Below, one piece after another: positions 1 to 11,066 of a stretch of DNA of 64,000 nucleotides. The first letter of the stretch is position 1; each line of letters begins with the position of its first letter. Below the pieces are notes generated by a model. That model searched no databases. It was given only the letters and a program-made list of their open reading frames with translations, and had not been told where the DNA came from. The position numbers and the translations under genes are program-made. Source of the DNA: Apodospora peruviana (lineage: Eukaryota > Ascomycota > Sordariomycetes > Sordariales > Lasiosphaeriaceae); the NCBI GenBank assembly GCA_033439685.1, contig JAUEDM010000004.1:3410001-3474000 (forward strand), read 5' to 3'.

Positions 1-106
1 GTATGCGCGTAGAAATACAACAGTACTTATTTAGTTGTGTTCAGGGGCATGACCTTCCGCCGTTCTCATCAGATCCGAGAATGCCTGTTGCAGCGACAAA
101 TCCGAA

Positions 107-2469
107 TCAGAACCTAGTAACTATACGTGTTTTCCGACTTTCAAAGACTTGCTGTGCAGTCAGGCCCGCCTTGTTCTTCTTATGAGGATTAAGCACTCCG
201 ATAAATCTCTGACAGTAGCCTGCCAAAATTTCCATGGTTTTGACATCACCCAAAAGAGCTGCCTGATGTAGCATCGTGTTGCTGAGATTATCGAGCTGTT
301 GGGTGGCCTCTACGGCTCGGTTCAGGAGCAGCAGTCGGTCGAAAACCATGATGATGATATCGTGCGCATTGACTTGAATAGCATTCGCTAGGATATTGTC
401 TCCGTCCTGGTCCAAATTCTCTACTTGAACACCAGGTTGTACTAAGAGGTAGCGGATAATTTCCGTTCTGGCACGACAGATGGCGTAACTCAATGCTGAG
501 ATTGCCTTGTCGGATGTGTTGGATTCAAGGTCAGCACCTCGCTCTACTAACTGCTGCACCAAACGTAGATCATGATTACCATGAGAAATGGCCGAATGGA
601 TCGGTCTGTGTAAGCCTGGAGTAAAGTCTGCGGCGTTGATATCTGCTCCCGTATCCAGAAGGAGACCGACGCATTCCGTGACATGCTCGCTTTTGCCCCT
701 CACCACCCAGTGCAAAGCCGTACGTGCCGGACCGGTTCCGATATCACAACGGGCGCCAGCCGCCAGGAGCTCCCGAGCCGCCATCGTGTCTCCTAGTGAT
801 GCCGCGTAGTGAAGCGCGGTGGCACCGCTGAGATCCAAGGCGTTTAAAACTTCATTGAACTTCTCAACACCTCCGGATGTTCGTCTGAGATTCTTGAGAG
901 CGGTGCCCAGAGAACCCAGTTGACAAATTCCCACAACTATTTTGTGAATATACGTGAACCCGAGATCCTCGGCGAGATCCTCCGAGAAGTAACTTCCCGA
1001 GAATGGAAACAATTCTTGCTCGACTTGGTCATATTCAGGCGGTCGCTTGGTGCCATGCCTGATTCTGTACTAGGCAAATTGCTGTCGAGCAGACAAGCCC
1101 GAATCGTCGGTCCCATCGTGATCGACACCATAGTGGAGAAGAAGCCGCACTTTCCTGACATCCATAAGAGTGTATTTTATGGCAAAGTGCATCAGTGATC
1201 GACCATTTTTGACATTGACGTCGTGAATGGATCGGTTGTCAGTCTTGAGGGCTGTCTCAAGAGTGCCGTTGTCGACAATGTGAAAAATAGTGTCTGAGGA
1301 GTAACGAACCCGCCGCCTAATAGAAAGTCCGAAGTAAAAAGCCCCTTTTGCCGAGACTTGTAAATAAACGCAGAGAGCCCACTGAAGGAGCCAAACTGGA
1401 AACGCATAAGTGATCGTGACCCGCATAGTACGCATAGTATGACTCTTGGCGCATTGTGGGTAGTCGCACTTGGGTGTACTGACAGGAAAACCGCTGTAAC
1501 CAACAAATAAGAGACCGAGGACGGATCGCAGCAGACCAGGAGGCATTGACCATGAAGCACCCGTTGATGGTAGATCGAGGTGGCATCGGCATGGACAGCT
1601 GGGCGGACATCTGGCGGCTTGCGTGAGACATAGCCCAAAAAAGATGGTGTCGGTCCGGACAGCGGTATTTTCAAAGTCTGCTCCAGTTATTCGTGGTCGG
1701 GATCGTCCCTCGTTTGGGGTGATTGTGGTGGACTGGGCAGTCAAGAGTGCCATCATGACGGTTTCAATGGCGGAAAGGCGTTGTGACACCTCAGCGTTGG
1801 CCTGAAGAGCTTCGCGACAGATGTAGCCTAACTCTGAGACCGTTTCTTGGCGGTGACGATTTGTAGTCTCCAGGACTGTCGAGAGTTGGGTTGAGATGTG
1901 CGAGAAGGCGCCTCCTTGCGCCAGGGCCAGTGTGCGGTTATCCAACACATTCTTGGAAACGGTGCGGAGCTCAAGTTCGATACGGGCGGAGATGGCCCTT
2001 TGAGATTATTAGCATGTCTTCAAGACGAACGATCCCGATACAACGTACGAGTTGTGTGCTATCAAGATGTCGTTGATCCTGTGCCGTACGTCGCGCACCT
2101 CGTCCTTGAGAGCCGTAGCCTCGGTTTCCTGCAGAGTCTATTTGATTCTCCGCATAGACATCCTTCGCCCCGCAAGAGTGTTGGTGAGTGTATCCAATTT
2201 GCGAGCACGCCTCTGGCTTTATCCAATTGGCCATCGAGAGCCGTAATGAAGGCAGCATTCTCAGCTGGGTCGAGCCGCTCGAGGGTTTCTTTGGCACTGT
2301 TGACTCGGTCCAGAACGAGGCTGAGGTCGGCGATTTCGTTTGAGAGTGCAATGATGAGCAAAGGCCCATTCTTTAACTTCCCATAGATCTTGTGGAGGGA
2401 GGACGACGTGCGAACGGTGAGCGCGAGAAGGCCGCCAACCCCTGTGAGCATTGAGACAGGATCCGCCAT
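107..2469 (-). pseudogene. Broken ankyrin-repeat gene with fungal N-terminal domain
   Basis: Minus-strand coding remains start at ATG 2469 (MADPVSMLTGVGG), a fungal N-terminal domain common in front of NACHT and ankyrin proteins. A 51-bp intron (1998-2048, GTACGT...CAAAG) is recognisable. The protein then runs through a cysteine-rich middle (PPSCPCRCH) into ankyrin repeats (ALHYAASLGD, TALHWVVRGKSEHV). Three lesions break it. The frame changes near 2200-2225. There is an in-frame TAG at 2138-2140 where the family has Trp. A TAG at 1070-1072 separates two long open stretches that are in exactly the same frame. Both nonsense codons fit TGG or CAG changed to TAG, a CpA-to-TpA pattern as in RIP. 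No RNA evidence is available, so a shortened product cannot be excluded. The ankyrin identity is secure; the exact ancestral protein is not. Confidence 0.8.
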
Positions 2470-3180
2470 GATGCAGTCCGATGCTGAACGTAATGATGTC
2501 GGAATCAGTATTGGTGGACGAACCAACTACGTTACTAAGACGAGATGTCGAAGGAAGAAAGAGAAGAAGTGAGATGAGACAGAAAAGGAAACGAAGCCCC
2601 ATACCAAATGACGCATGTTTAAGGTCTAAACAAGTCACCTTTGCCTGGAGAGCTTCTGAACTTGAAGTCCTGTTTCAGTGAGTGAAAGGCAACACAATAT
2701 AATACTGGTTAAATCATGTGGAGTTAATCAACAGATCATGACGCAGCCAATGATTTTGCAGAATCGTACCGCCTGACGTAGAAATAATTTGGGGATAGCC
2801 TTAGAAACAGACATGGAATCAAAGGAGGGTATCACAACTTATATTTCAGCCCCCACGCCCTTTCCGTTCACTCCCAACCGAGCAGAAATACAACATCAAT
2901 ATGTCATTATCTGCAGGCCAGACCTGAACTCACTCTATAAAATATATCGGAGGCTGTTTTCAACCCCTCATAACGGATAACAAGAAGGCCCCCCCCCCCC
3001 CCCAAGGCGCCTTCTTCTTGCATCTCCTCCCAGACTCCTTCGCAACAGAACCACCACCTTTGTCTCCTATCTTCGCCTTACAACCCCATACTAGGCTATT
3101 ACAGTGGCTCGCAATTTGGTCCACCATCAAGCTCCCATGGTTAAACACGGGCGGGACGACGTCCCCACCCCACCGTGTTC
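2470..3180. other. Intergenic region with C15 homopolymer
   Basis: No convincing gene. It lies upstream of the ankyrin pseudogene and downstream of the APH-like gene. The notable feature is an uninterrupted run of 15 C at 2989-3003, followed by a short inverted motif (AAGGCGCCTTC). Confidence 0.6.
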
Positions 3181-4097
3181 TCAATCATAAGGAAACGGCC
3201 CGGCCCGCAGCCATATCGCCTCCATGCCCTTCAGCTCGTCCTTGTACTTTTTAATACCCTGCTCTGCCTCCAACGCATCGGACCATTTTTTCCAGGCCGG
3301 CCTCTGCAGGGCGCCCCCATACGCCATCTTGACATACTCCCAGTACTCGGGATACCACCCCGCAAACTCCCAGTCAATAATCCCCGTAATCTTACCGTCC
3401 TTCCCAACCCGTATATTCCTCGGTGCAATATCCGCATGCGTGAACTTGACCCTATAGTGCCCGCCCTCCTGCTCCTGCTTGCTGTGTACCGCCCAAACCT
3501 CTGTTTTATCTCTCCAATCCTCGAGCCCTCCGCCGAAGCGCAAGTACGTGTGAAACTCGGCGACGGTGCCGAAGGGACCCCACGGGCGCCAACCGAGGCT
3601 GCAGTCGTGGCCAGTGATGCCTCCCACACCGCCAAGGATCGGTGGTTTCTCGCCGGCGTCCTTGTCCAGCCGGCGTAGCTGTGCCAGATAATCTGCCAAT
3701 TCCTTCACCACGGCAGAAACCTGCTCGGTCGTCATGTCCGCCATGGCGTCCTCCAGATCACGCCCGGGCACGTGCGTCATGACGATGTGCGCCGTGCCGT
3801 CGGGCTGGCGGTCGTGGTTCTCCAGAACTGTCACCAACAAGAGTTAAGACAAACTCGAACCAAAAGACGAGAATGGAACTTACTTCTGGGTATCGGAATG
3901 GTGGTATTGGCGCGAACAAACTCCATAGCGGCGATCTCGCCGGCGGAAACATTGAGCTTAGCGACCTTGTTGAAGGGTAGAATGATAACGTTGCCAGGGC
4001 CTCGCCGGCGCGATCCTGCCATCAAGATACTGGCTGTGATGCGGAGCCTGAGCCATTTGGGTAGCGGATTCGGTTTGTCTGGAGTTGAAGTGCTCAT
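3181..4097 (-). CDS. APH-family phosphotransferase-like protein
   Basis: Two exons (4097-3884 and 3827-3181) are joined across a 56-bp intron (3828-3883, GTAAGT donor), giving 286 aa. The splice restores the frame as IPIPRILENHD. The kinase-like fold of the APH/choline kinase family is shown by the catalytic loop HADIAPRN (about residues 202-209; His202, Asp204, Asn209) and by the metal-binding Asp in IIDWEFAGWYPEYWE (about Asp223). The N-terminal lobe is short but carries VIILPFNKVAKL and a Glu (EIAAMEFV) as expected. Fungal genomes hold many such proteins whose substrates are unknown, so no substrate is proposed. The start is the first ATG of exon 1 (MSTSTPDKPN). The nucleotide- and metal-binding residues look intact, so it should be active. 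Confidence 0.85.
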
Positions 4098-5355
4098 GGT
4101 CGAACGCTATCTCGGCTTGCCCCGCATGATAGTTGAACAAGTGAATTGAAGCTGTCGGTGGGAGACAAAGACTTTTCGGTTTCGGAATGCGCCCCGACCA
4201 AATTATCGTATATCAGATAAGGCACCTCATAAAGGGCCAGCTGGGCTCCGCTGGCTAGGTACGATACCTCCCTTGTGCTATTGATGACTGACTCGCAGTC
4301 AGTTCAGCCTTTCTCGACCACGCCGTTTCCCCTATATCGGCTGCGGAAGGTAGCGGGCAAGTTTCAAGTTGTAGGTGGCTTGTTTAGTGGGTCACGTCAG
4401 GTGGCACAGCTGTGAGCTGATGGGGATGGTGGGTGAAATGACCACAGAAAATGTGCCTAATTTGCGACGGGTTGAGGTTAAGAGAAGGTCAAAAGTATTA
4501 GATAAGCTTTCTGATACGCCGCCCAGATGTGATACGAACTTAGGTGCTTACGCAGCCTGCCTTTCGCTTAGCTTACGAAGCATATAGAGCTCATGCATGT
4601 AAAGGGCGTGGTGCTGACAGCCTGACTCTGCCATTGACAGTGAGTCTGTATGGTATCAAGACCATTCAAGAGCTCCGTCTTCATTGTGACGTACATCTTA
4701 CTACACACACCTAAATTTACGCGCGTTCAGTTCAGCGCTTAGAAGATGATTCGGTGAAACAGACCGCCTTTCAGCTCTAGGGATTACCGGCTCTACCATA
4801 ATTATATGAGATACCTCCTTATCTCCGTTCTATTTTAGCAAATTTGGCAGTTAGCTGGTTTCCAGATGCTCTAGTAAGCAGATAAAAGGGTTGTCTGAGA
4901 AGCTGTACGATTACGCTTGCGCCCTAATTTCCAAACTGAAATTCTACAACGCCACGTACATTTCGCAGTGACAGAGAATGCTTGATGAATCGGCTGCCGG
5001 TGGCTAGGTGCGTACGTGATACAATAGCATCAAGAATAGAATGGCCGTCATCTCTCGGGGCCAGTCTCAGGATCAGCTCCCGTAGGCATTTCATCTCCAA
5101 AGCGTGGAAATGGATCTCGACAGTTCCAAAAGCTTATCCTGTCGAGTATAAGTATTTGTTTGCCGGCCGGATGAAGGCTGAATCTGGAGACACATGTCAG
5201 ATCCAAAACAGAGATAAATTCATATAATCCAGGTTTCTTTACAATTTCTGTTGCTCGTTCACAAATACTAGACAATATCTTCAGTGCACTTTTCTCAACA
5301 AATAACCCCAACTCTATTTCCTTCGAGAGAGAACTACTACGTACTAACCATCAAG
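4098..5355. other. Intergenic, no gene seen
   Basis: Divergent promoter space between the APH-like gene (minus) and the next plus-strand gene. Both strands are broken by frequent stops, and no repeat or RNA gene was recognised. Confidence 0.6.
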
Positions 5356-5904
5356 ATGCCACCCGCAAACAAATCTCGCGTCTACGTCTGTCTCTACTAC
5401 CAACCGGGGGCCACCTCTCTCAACCCACCTCGCTTCCACTGGGGGCTCTGGGTCGAGCCCAAGAACAGCGGGGGACAAGGCGACTACTTCCACGTGCAGT
5501 ACCGCGAGCGAATGAACACGGAAAACGGTGTACAGGAAGAGGGCTGGTACTACGACTCGACAGTACAACAAAACCGACCAGGCAGGGCCAACTACAAGAA
5601 CTCGAGCCAGCTGATTGGCCGCGTGCTGATCGGCAAGCTCGCGGCACCAGGCACCACGGCGCAGCAGGTCGACACGGTCCTCGCGGCCATCCAGGTGCCC
5701 CAGGGCAATGAGACGTGCAAGGACTGGACGGGCCGCGCCGCACAGCAGCTTCAGACGGGTGGTTTGCTGGATCGTCAGTTCCCTTGGACGGGCGCGGGTG
5801 GGTGTCAGGATCCGATCGAGGTGTGGGGACGCCAGGTTTGGACTGGGACTCTGCCGGGAAGGGAGGAGAAGTACTTTTTGAATTACTTTAATCGGCGATT
5901 GTGA
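5356..5904 (+). CDS. Small conserved hypothetical protein (DUF6914-like)
   Basis: Single-exon protein of 182 aa, starting at the ATG in a good context (ATCAAGATGCC). It begins with a beta-rich stretch (RVYVCLYYQPG), then HWGLWVEPK and YFHVQYRERM. The C-terminal half has GRVLIGKLAAPGTTAQQVD and CKDWTGRAAQQLQ. The pattern resembles a group of uncharacterised fungal proteins in which a gel-like 'RxYxxLYxxPG...HWxLxV' beginning is typical (I believe DUF6914; not verified). There is no signal peptide or membrane segment, so it is probably cytosolic. Function is unknown. Confidence 0.75.
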   Translation: MPPANKSRVYVCLYYQPGATSLNPPRFHWGLWVEPKNSGGQGDYFHVQYRERMNTENGVQEEGWYYDSTVQQNRPGRANYKNSSQLIGRVLIGKLAAPGTTAQQVDTVLAAIQVPQGNETCKDWTGRAAQQLQTGGLLDRQFPWTGAGGCQDPIEVWGRQVWTGTLPGREEKYFLNYFNRRL

Positions 5905-6444
5905 GAGGCGTTTGGCAGAGGATCTGTTGGTCTGTAAGCGTTAGTTCTTTGGGTAGCTGGTTTACCCAAGGTGGAATCAAGACAGAGACCTAATTTTGCT
6001 GAGTCCTTCGGCCTTCAGTATGTGCTTACAGGGATTAGTGCTTGAAATGAAAGCGTGCTTGCTTGCGTGAAAAAATATCTTCAGGAACCAGGCCATCAAC
6101 CTAGTAGTCCCTGAGATATGTCACTGCGTGGAAAGGGTGGCTGGAGGTTGAAAAACTCAGGTAGCTGCCTCGGAAAAGAATACCTGATACCTGCAGCTGT
6201 GGCCGAGGTGACTTGCTCTTTCCATCAACAAGGTACCAACTTACCTTATCCACGGAATGGCATCGTAAGAAGGTGGGACTGTCTCCACTGTTTCCCTCAG
6301 GTAAGCACAATGTCCTTGTGTTTCCGGACAGACCACCATGACATCTTCCTCGGGCGCTTTTCTTTTTTCCCAAGAAAGATACCAACATCAACTTCATGAT
6401 TTCCATTTAAACAACCACCCGCTATTGTACACGGTTGTTGCAAC
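5905..6444. other. Intergenic, no gene seen
   Basis: Holds the 3' end of the preceding gene and the likely promoter of the sterol reductase gene. Nothing specific was recognised. Confidence 0.55.
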
Positions 6445-7995
6445 ATGCAATCGCAACGCGAACTCGTCACGGGCAAGAGCCCAGCAAAGCCGGCCACGGA
6501 ATCGTCAACCCCAAAGACCATGGCGACAACAACCCCGCTGCCCAACGCCGCGGTCATCTGGGGCCGAACCGGCGCCGGGAGGTCATGGTTTTGGTCCCTA
6601 GTCGCCTCAGCACCTGTCTTCCTCGCGCCGCTCACATCCATCACGACGTTTATCGTCCTGACAGCCTTCCATGGATCCTTTTCTGCCTTCTTCGCCGCCG
6701 TCGCCGAGCAAGGGTTCTGGACAATCTGCATCAGGTACGGCCCACAGCTGACGCTCAGGGGAATTTATGCCGTCGCGGGCTGGGTCGCAATTCAGGCACT
6801 GCTGTTCCTGTACCTGCCTGGATCGGTACACTCGGGTCAGTACACTCCGGCCGGACACCGCCTCAAATACCGCCTCAACGGTCTCTACGCATGGGTTATT
6901 ACGCATGCGGTGTATTTTGGTCTGTCGTGGTTTGGGTTCATTGACCCAGGCTTCATCCCGCGAAATTGGAGCAGCTTGATCGCGGCCATGAACGTTGCAG
7001 GCCTGCTGGCGCCATTGCTTGCGTTTGTCAAGGCGTATCTGAGTCCAACCCATCCGGATGATCGCAAGTTTAGTGGTATGTTGCCTATGGTACTCGACTG
7101 CCAAGAGACGAAACTTGGACAGACGCTGATGATTGAGAACAGGTTCTTTCATATATGACTTTTACATGGGCATCGAGCTGAATCCTCGAATTGGCCGCGA
7201 CTTTGATATCAAGTTCTTCAACAATGGACACCTGGGCATGATGATCTGGACGCTCATGTAAGTTGTCTTTAGGTTTTGACGCGAGCGTCTCTAACAGCAC
7301 CGAGAAATAGCGATTTTTCCAATCTCGCGTATCAGTACCAAAACCGGGGCCACGTCGAACTCTCCCTCATCCTCGTGACAGCCCTCCAAGTTATCTATGT
7401 CGCCGACTTCTACGTCAACGAGTCGTGGTACCTGGGAACCATCGACATCGCTCACGACCACTACGGCTTCTATCTCGCGTGGGGCTGTTTCTGTTACCTG
7501 CCAACGATGTACACGATCCAAGCACAATATCTCGGAGCGTACGACCCAACACCGGCCGCCTCCAACCCCTGCTATCTGGGCATTATATTCGTTATCGGAC
7601 TAGCGGGCTATCTTCTTTTCCGGTCGGTCAACGATCAGAAACACGCGGTCCGCATGCTGCAAGGGCGGTGCCGGATCTGGGGCAAGCCGGCAGAGTACCT
7701 GGTGGCGCCATACACAACATCGGACGGCCAGCGGCGGGCCAATTTGCTCTTGGTCAGCGGGTGGTGGGGATTGTCTCGGCACGCGAACTACCTGGGGGAC
7801 TTGCTATTCAGCTACAGCTCGTGCGCGCTGGTGGGCAGCACCAAGATGGTTGTTTGGACGTATGCCATCTGGATGACACTTATTCTGGTGCATAGGTGTT
7901 TGCGCGATGAAAAGAGGTTGTCGGCCAAGTACGGCGATGCATGGACGGAATACTGTAAACGCGTACCTTGGCGGCTTATTCCTGGAGTCTGGTAA
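6445..7995 (+). CDS. DHCR7: Sterol delta-7 reductase (7-dehydrocholesterol reductase type)
   Basis: Three exons (6445-7075, 7143-7257, 7311-7995) with introns of 67 and 53 bp encode 476 aa. It is a polytopic ER-membrane protein of the ERG4/ERG24 family. It resembles animal and plant DHCR7 more than ERG24 or ERG4: DFYMGIELNPRIG at the exon 1/2 boundary, DIAHDHYGFYLAWG (about 294-307), RCRIWGKPAE, LLVSGWWGLSRHANYLGD (about 395-412) and HRCLRDEKR...VPWRLIPG at the C-terminus. The family uses NADPH to reduce the C7-C8 double bond of delta-5,7 sterols. Ascomycetes normally keep this bond in ergosterol, so the gene is accessory. The start is ATG 6445; a second in-frame ATG lies at 6520. The next gene on the same strand is a DHCR24-type reductase, which supports a sterol role. 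Confidence 0.88.
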
Positions 7996-8697
7996 ATCAT
8001 TGGGTTTGGCCGTTTGGTAGAATGAGTAACTAAATAACACCTAGAGGTCTCTCGGGGTAAGTAGAAGCGTGGGAGTGAAATAATTAGATAGCCACCCAAA
8101 GTACCAGGTAGGTATCCGTACACCTGCTCCCAATTCTTCGACGGTGACCGGTGAGTCTTGGCTTACTGAGACAACCTGGGAGGGTTTGCCCCGGGCTGTC
8201 CTGAGCTTTGATTGGCTGCATTTCAGTCTGTTGTAGTGTACGGAATATTCCGTAAGTTACGGAATTACACACCCTCAATGAACCGGCGTCATGCAACATA
8301 TTGCAGATCCACTTCAACAACAGAGACTATTAAAGGCTTCACACTTGGATCTGTCCGCTTCCGCATATCACGGAAGAAGTCTGCAAGCTGGGAATTGGGG
8401 CTGAGGAGCAATAAAGTTATTGGCGATGTACAATGCCGGCGGTGGTTACCCGTACGGATACCGTACCGAAATCTCTGCTGGGCCGCGCCTGCCTGCTTCC
8501 TAGATATGAATTCAGACGATATTTAAGATAGCGGTATCCACGCCGTCGGAAGCAGGCACGACATGCCCATGTGACACGGCATACACTTGTCATTTCCTTT
8601 TTTTTTTCACCTTCTTTCTCCCGACTTTGCGTCCTCGAAAATCGACAATCACAACGTGGCCAAGATAGTCTGCGTGCAACCTGCACTACATTCGATT
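7996..8697. other. Intergenic between the two sterol reductase genes
   Basis: About 700 bp between two genes on the same strand; likely 3' UTR plus the promoter of the second gene. A pyrimidine-rich tract (8595-8625) lies just before the second start. No gene seen. Confidence 0.55.
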
Positions 8698-10245
8698 ATG
8701 GACCGCCATTCTGAAACCGTGAGCGCCATCGCGGCCATCGTGCGTCGGTTCTACGACCTCGGCGAATCGTATCGGGTATCTCACGGCTCCTCAAACAGCA
8801 CACGCCCCGCGCATCGATCAAACGAAAATGTGGTTGACATCAGCATGCTTTCCAACGTCCTTCTCGTCGATGCTGAGCGCCGGGTCGTCCTCGTGGAGCC
8901 CAATGTGCCGATGGACCGTCTCGTCGAGGCGACACTACCCCACGGCCTTGTCCCACCTGTCGTGATGGAGTTCCCCGGCATCACAGTGGGCGGTGGGTTC
9001 TCGGGGACGTCCGGCGAGAGCAGTTCCTTCCGCCACGGTTTCTTCGACGACACAGTCAATTCGGTCGAAATCATTCTTGGAAACGGGCAGCTTGTTCGAG
9101 CATCCCGAAAGGAGCGTTCTGACTTATTCTTTGGAGCCGCCGGTGCGGCTGGGACACTTGGAATTGTCACACTGGTGGAAGTTCGTCTCGTCGAAGCGAG
9201 GAAATGGGTCAAGACCACATACCGCAAGATCGAAAAGATCCCAAATGCCATTGCCGAGATTAAAACGCAGACGGAAAACACAGACATCGACTACCTCGAC
9301 TGCATCATCTCTTCTCCCGAGCACAGTATCATCATCATGGGGGAGCTGACCGACAGTAAACCGCCAGACACTCCCGTGAGGACCTTCAGTAACGCGCAAG
9401 ACCCGTGGTTTTACATGCACATCCAAGAGCAGACCAAGTCGACAGACACTGTGGTGGAATACATACCACTCGGAGAATACCTGTTTCGCTACGACAGGGC
9501 CGCGTTCTGGGTCGGCCGGCAGGGCTACACCTACTTCAAATTTGTGCCCTTCACCCGGTTCTTTCGCTGGTTGCTTGACGACTACTCCCACGCGCGGACG
9601 CTGTACCATGCCCTCCATGCCAGTGGCGTCGCGTCCCGGTTCGTAGTGCAGGATCTGGCATTGCCCTACGACACGGCGGAGGATTTTATCACCTGGGTCA
9701 ATCGGGAGCTGGGGATCTGGCCGCTCTGGCTATGTCCCCTGCGAGGATCCCGACTGCCGACTTTCCACCCTGTTACGGAGACAGCACGAGCTAAAGTGGA
9801 GGTTTCTGATGAGCAAGGCCAGGATGAGAAGTCCATGTCACAACCGATGCTCAATATCGGAGTTTGGGGATGGGGACCCTCAGACCACGAGACGTTTGTT
9901 GCAAAGAACCGCGCTCTGGAGGCTAAGTTGACGGAGCTGGGAGGACGCAAGTGGTTATACGCGCACACGTACTACACCGAGGATGAGTTCTGGAGTGAAT
10001 ATAACCACCGGGATGCGTATGAGGCGCTCAGAGAAAAGTACTTCGCCACGACGCTACCAACGGTATATGACAAGGTTAAGCAGCCCAAGCTGCAAAGGGA
10101 CAACCAGGGGAAGGCCAAGCGACAGGAGCAGTCCAAGTCTTGGTTGAGCACGTGGCCGATCGGTGGCCTGTATGGTATGGTTCTGGCGACGCTGTCGGGG
10201 GATATTGCGCTTCATCGTCGAGCGACGTGGAGGTATAATGGATAA
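8698..10245 (+). CDS. DHCR24: FAD-dependent delta(24)-sterol reductase-like protein
   Basis: Intronless, 515 aa, starting at ATG 8698 (MDRHSETVSA); the open frame further upstream has no ATG. The N-terminal FAD-binding PCMH-type domain (about residues 20-165) shows GITVGGGFSGTSGESSSF, HGFFDDTVNSVEI, DLFFGAAGAAGTLGIV. These match DHCR24/DWF1 rather than sugar oxidases of the same fold. The middle has a DYLDCIISS...IIIMGELTD stretch and the C-terminal part a KWLYAHTYYTEDEFW motif, both typical of this family. The length equals the usual ~516 aa. The family reduces the delta-24 side-chain double bond of sterols using NADPH and FAD. The usual N-terminal membrane anchor is not obvious; a hydrophobic stretch near the C-terminus (GGLYGMVLATLSGDI) could contact membrane. 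It lies 0.7 kb downstream of the DHCR7-type gene on the same strand. Confidence 0.87.
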   Translation: MDRHSETVSAIAAIVRRFYDLGESYRVSHGSSNSTRPAHRSNENVVDISMLSNVLLVDAERRVVLVEPNVPMDRLVEATLPHGLVPPVVMEFPGITVGGGFSGTSGESSSFRHGFFDDTVNSVEIILGNGQLVRASRKERSDLFFGAAGAAGTLGIVTLVEVRLVEARKWVKTTYRKIEKIPNAIAEIKTQTENTDIDYLDCIISSPEHSIIIMGELTDSKPPDTPVRTFSNAQDPWFYMHIQEQTKSTDTVVEYIPLGEYLFRYDRAAFWVGRQGYTYFKFVPFTRFFRWLLDDYSHARTLYHALHASGVASRFVVQDLALPYDTAEDFITWVNRELGIWPLWLCPLRGSRLPTFHPVTETARAKVEVSDEQGQDEKSMSQPMLNIGVWGWGPSDHETFVAKNRALEAKLTELGGRKWLYAHTYYTEDEFWSEYNHRDAYEALREKYFATTLPTVYDKVKQPKLQRDNQGKAKRQEQSKSWLSTWPIGGLYGMVLATLSGDIALHRRATWRYNG

Positions 10246-10439
10246 GCAGTTGCTACTTCGGAGTTTGAGAAACTAGAGGCTCTAAATAATGATAGAATGC
10301 GTTGCTTTGGTAGACATGTTAACTTCAGCTTTCGGAGCATGAGTATCTGATCCCCTTCTCTCTCCACAAACCTCAAAATTTGTGTATTCAAGTTTTGTAA
10401 GGTAACCTCAGTCTTGACCAAGCAGACCACCCTCTCAGT

Positions 10440-11066
10440 CTAATATCTTGATCCATTCGGCTTCCAGCCCGGCGGTGCAAGCTCTGATCCTTCCACCACA
10501 AAACCTGGCGCAACTAAAAACGAACCACAATCATTAGTTCCTCTTATACTTAGGTAACCACCACAGCAGGCATCGTAAGAAAACTCACCAGTCGTTCCAA
10601 CAAGCGTCCAGCTCCCCAAGCTCCGTGCGCTCTGCCACTCCCACGCATCGATCGCATACTGCGGCTGCTGGCCGGCAAACACGTCCGGACCCAACGTGAT
10701 GACCCGTGTCGGGGAACCGTTGTCGTGGGAAAGCGAGAGCGTCAGCGGTGCGCCTGCGTAGTAGTGCCAGACCTCGACGGCGTCGACGCGGTGCCACACC
10801 GACTGGCCGACCTTGCTTTCTAGTAGATAGTAGATGGCCGTGCTGTAGGAACGGTTGGTGCCAGGGACGAGAGCCTCGTCCCGGAAGGTCTCGATGTAGT
10901 AGCCTTTTTCGATGTTCGGGATGAGGTTCAGTTTGGAAATAACTTCTTGGGCGGTCCGTTGGTTTATTGGCACTGGATGTTGACCGGGAGGTCCTGGGGC
11001 TGGGGTGGCTGTTGCGAGGCCGAGGAGGGCCAAGGTGCCGAAGATGAGGGTGGTGAGTTGGACCAT
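10440..11066 (-). CDS. Secreted DUF985/Cupin_5-like protein
   Basis: Two exons (11066-10589 and 10513-10440) are split by a 75-bp intron (10514-10588; GTGAGT donor, ACTAATG branch site, TTTTTAG acceptor), giving 183 aa. Reading through the intron would break the family motif; splicing yields WTLVGTTVAPGF, as expected. A signal peptide (MVQLTTLIFGTLALLGLATA) ends before TPAPG. The cupin_5 fold is indicated by TAQEVISKLNL, STAIYYLLE, WHRVDAVEVWHYYAG (about 91-105) and DAWEWQSARSLGSW. Members of this family bind small ligands or sugars, but no enzymatic role is firmly established. The gene is convergent with the DHCR24-like gene (about 195 bp between stops). Secretion is inferred from the signal peptide only. 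Confidence 0.85.
   Translation of the reverse strand: MVQLTTLIFGTLALLGLATATPAPGPPGQHPVPINQRTAQEVISKLNLIPNIEKGYYIETFRDEALVPGTNRSYSTAIYYLLESKVGQSVWHRVDAVEVWHYYAGAPLTLSLSHDNGSPTRVITLGPDVFAGQQPQYAIDAWEWQSARSLGSWTLVGTTGEFSYDACCGGYLSIRGTNDCGSFLVAPGFVVEGSELAPPGWKPNGSRY

Noticed and set aside
6445..7995. ERG24 (C-14 reductase) or ERG4 identity for the membrane reductase
   Set aside because: DIAHDHYGFYLAWG, RCRIWGKPAE and HRCLRDE text fits DHCR7 better than either; not confirmed by alignment.
10514..10588. Cupin gene read as one intronless frame of 208+ codons
   Set aside because: The stretch has a good donor, ACTAATG branch site and TTTTTAG acceptor, and splicing restores the family motif TVAPGF; the open read-through is chance.
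3181..11066. A larger secondary-metabolite cluster including the APH-like kinase and DUF gene
   Set aside because: No synthase, P450, transporter or regulator is present; only the two sterol reductases form a logical pair.
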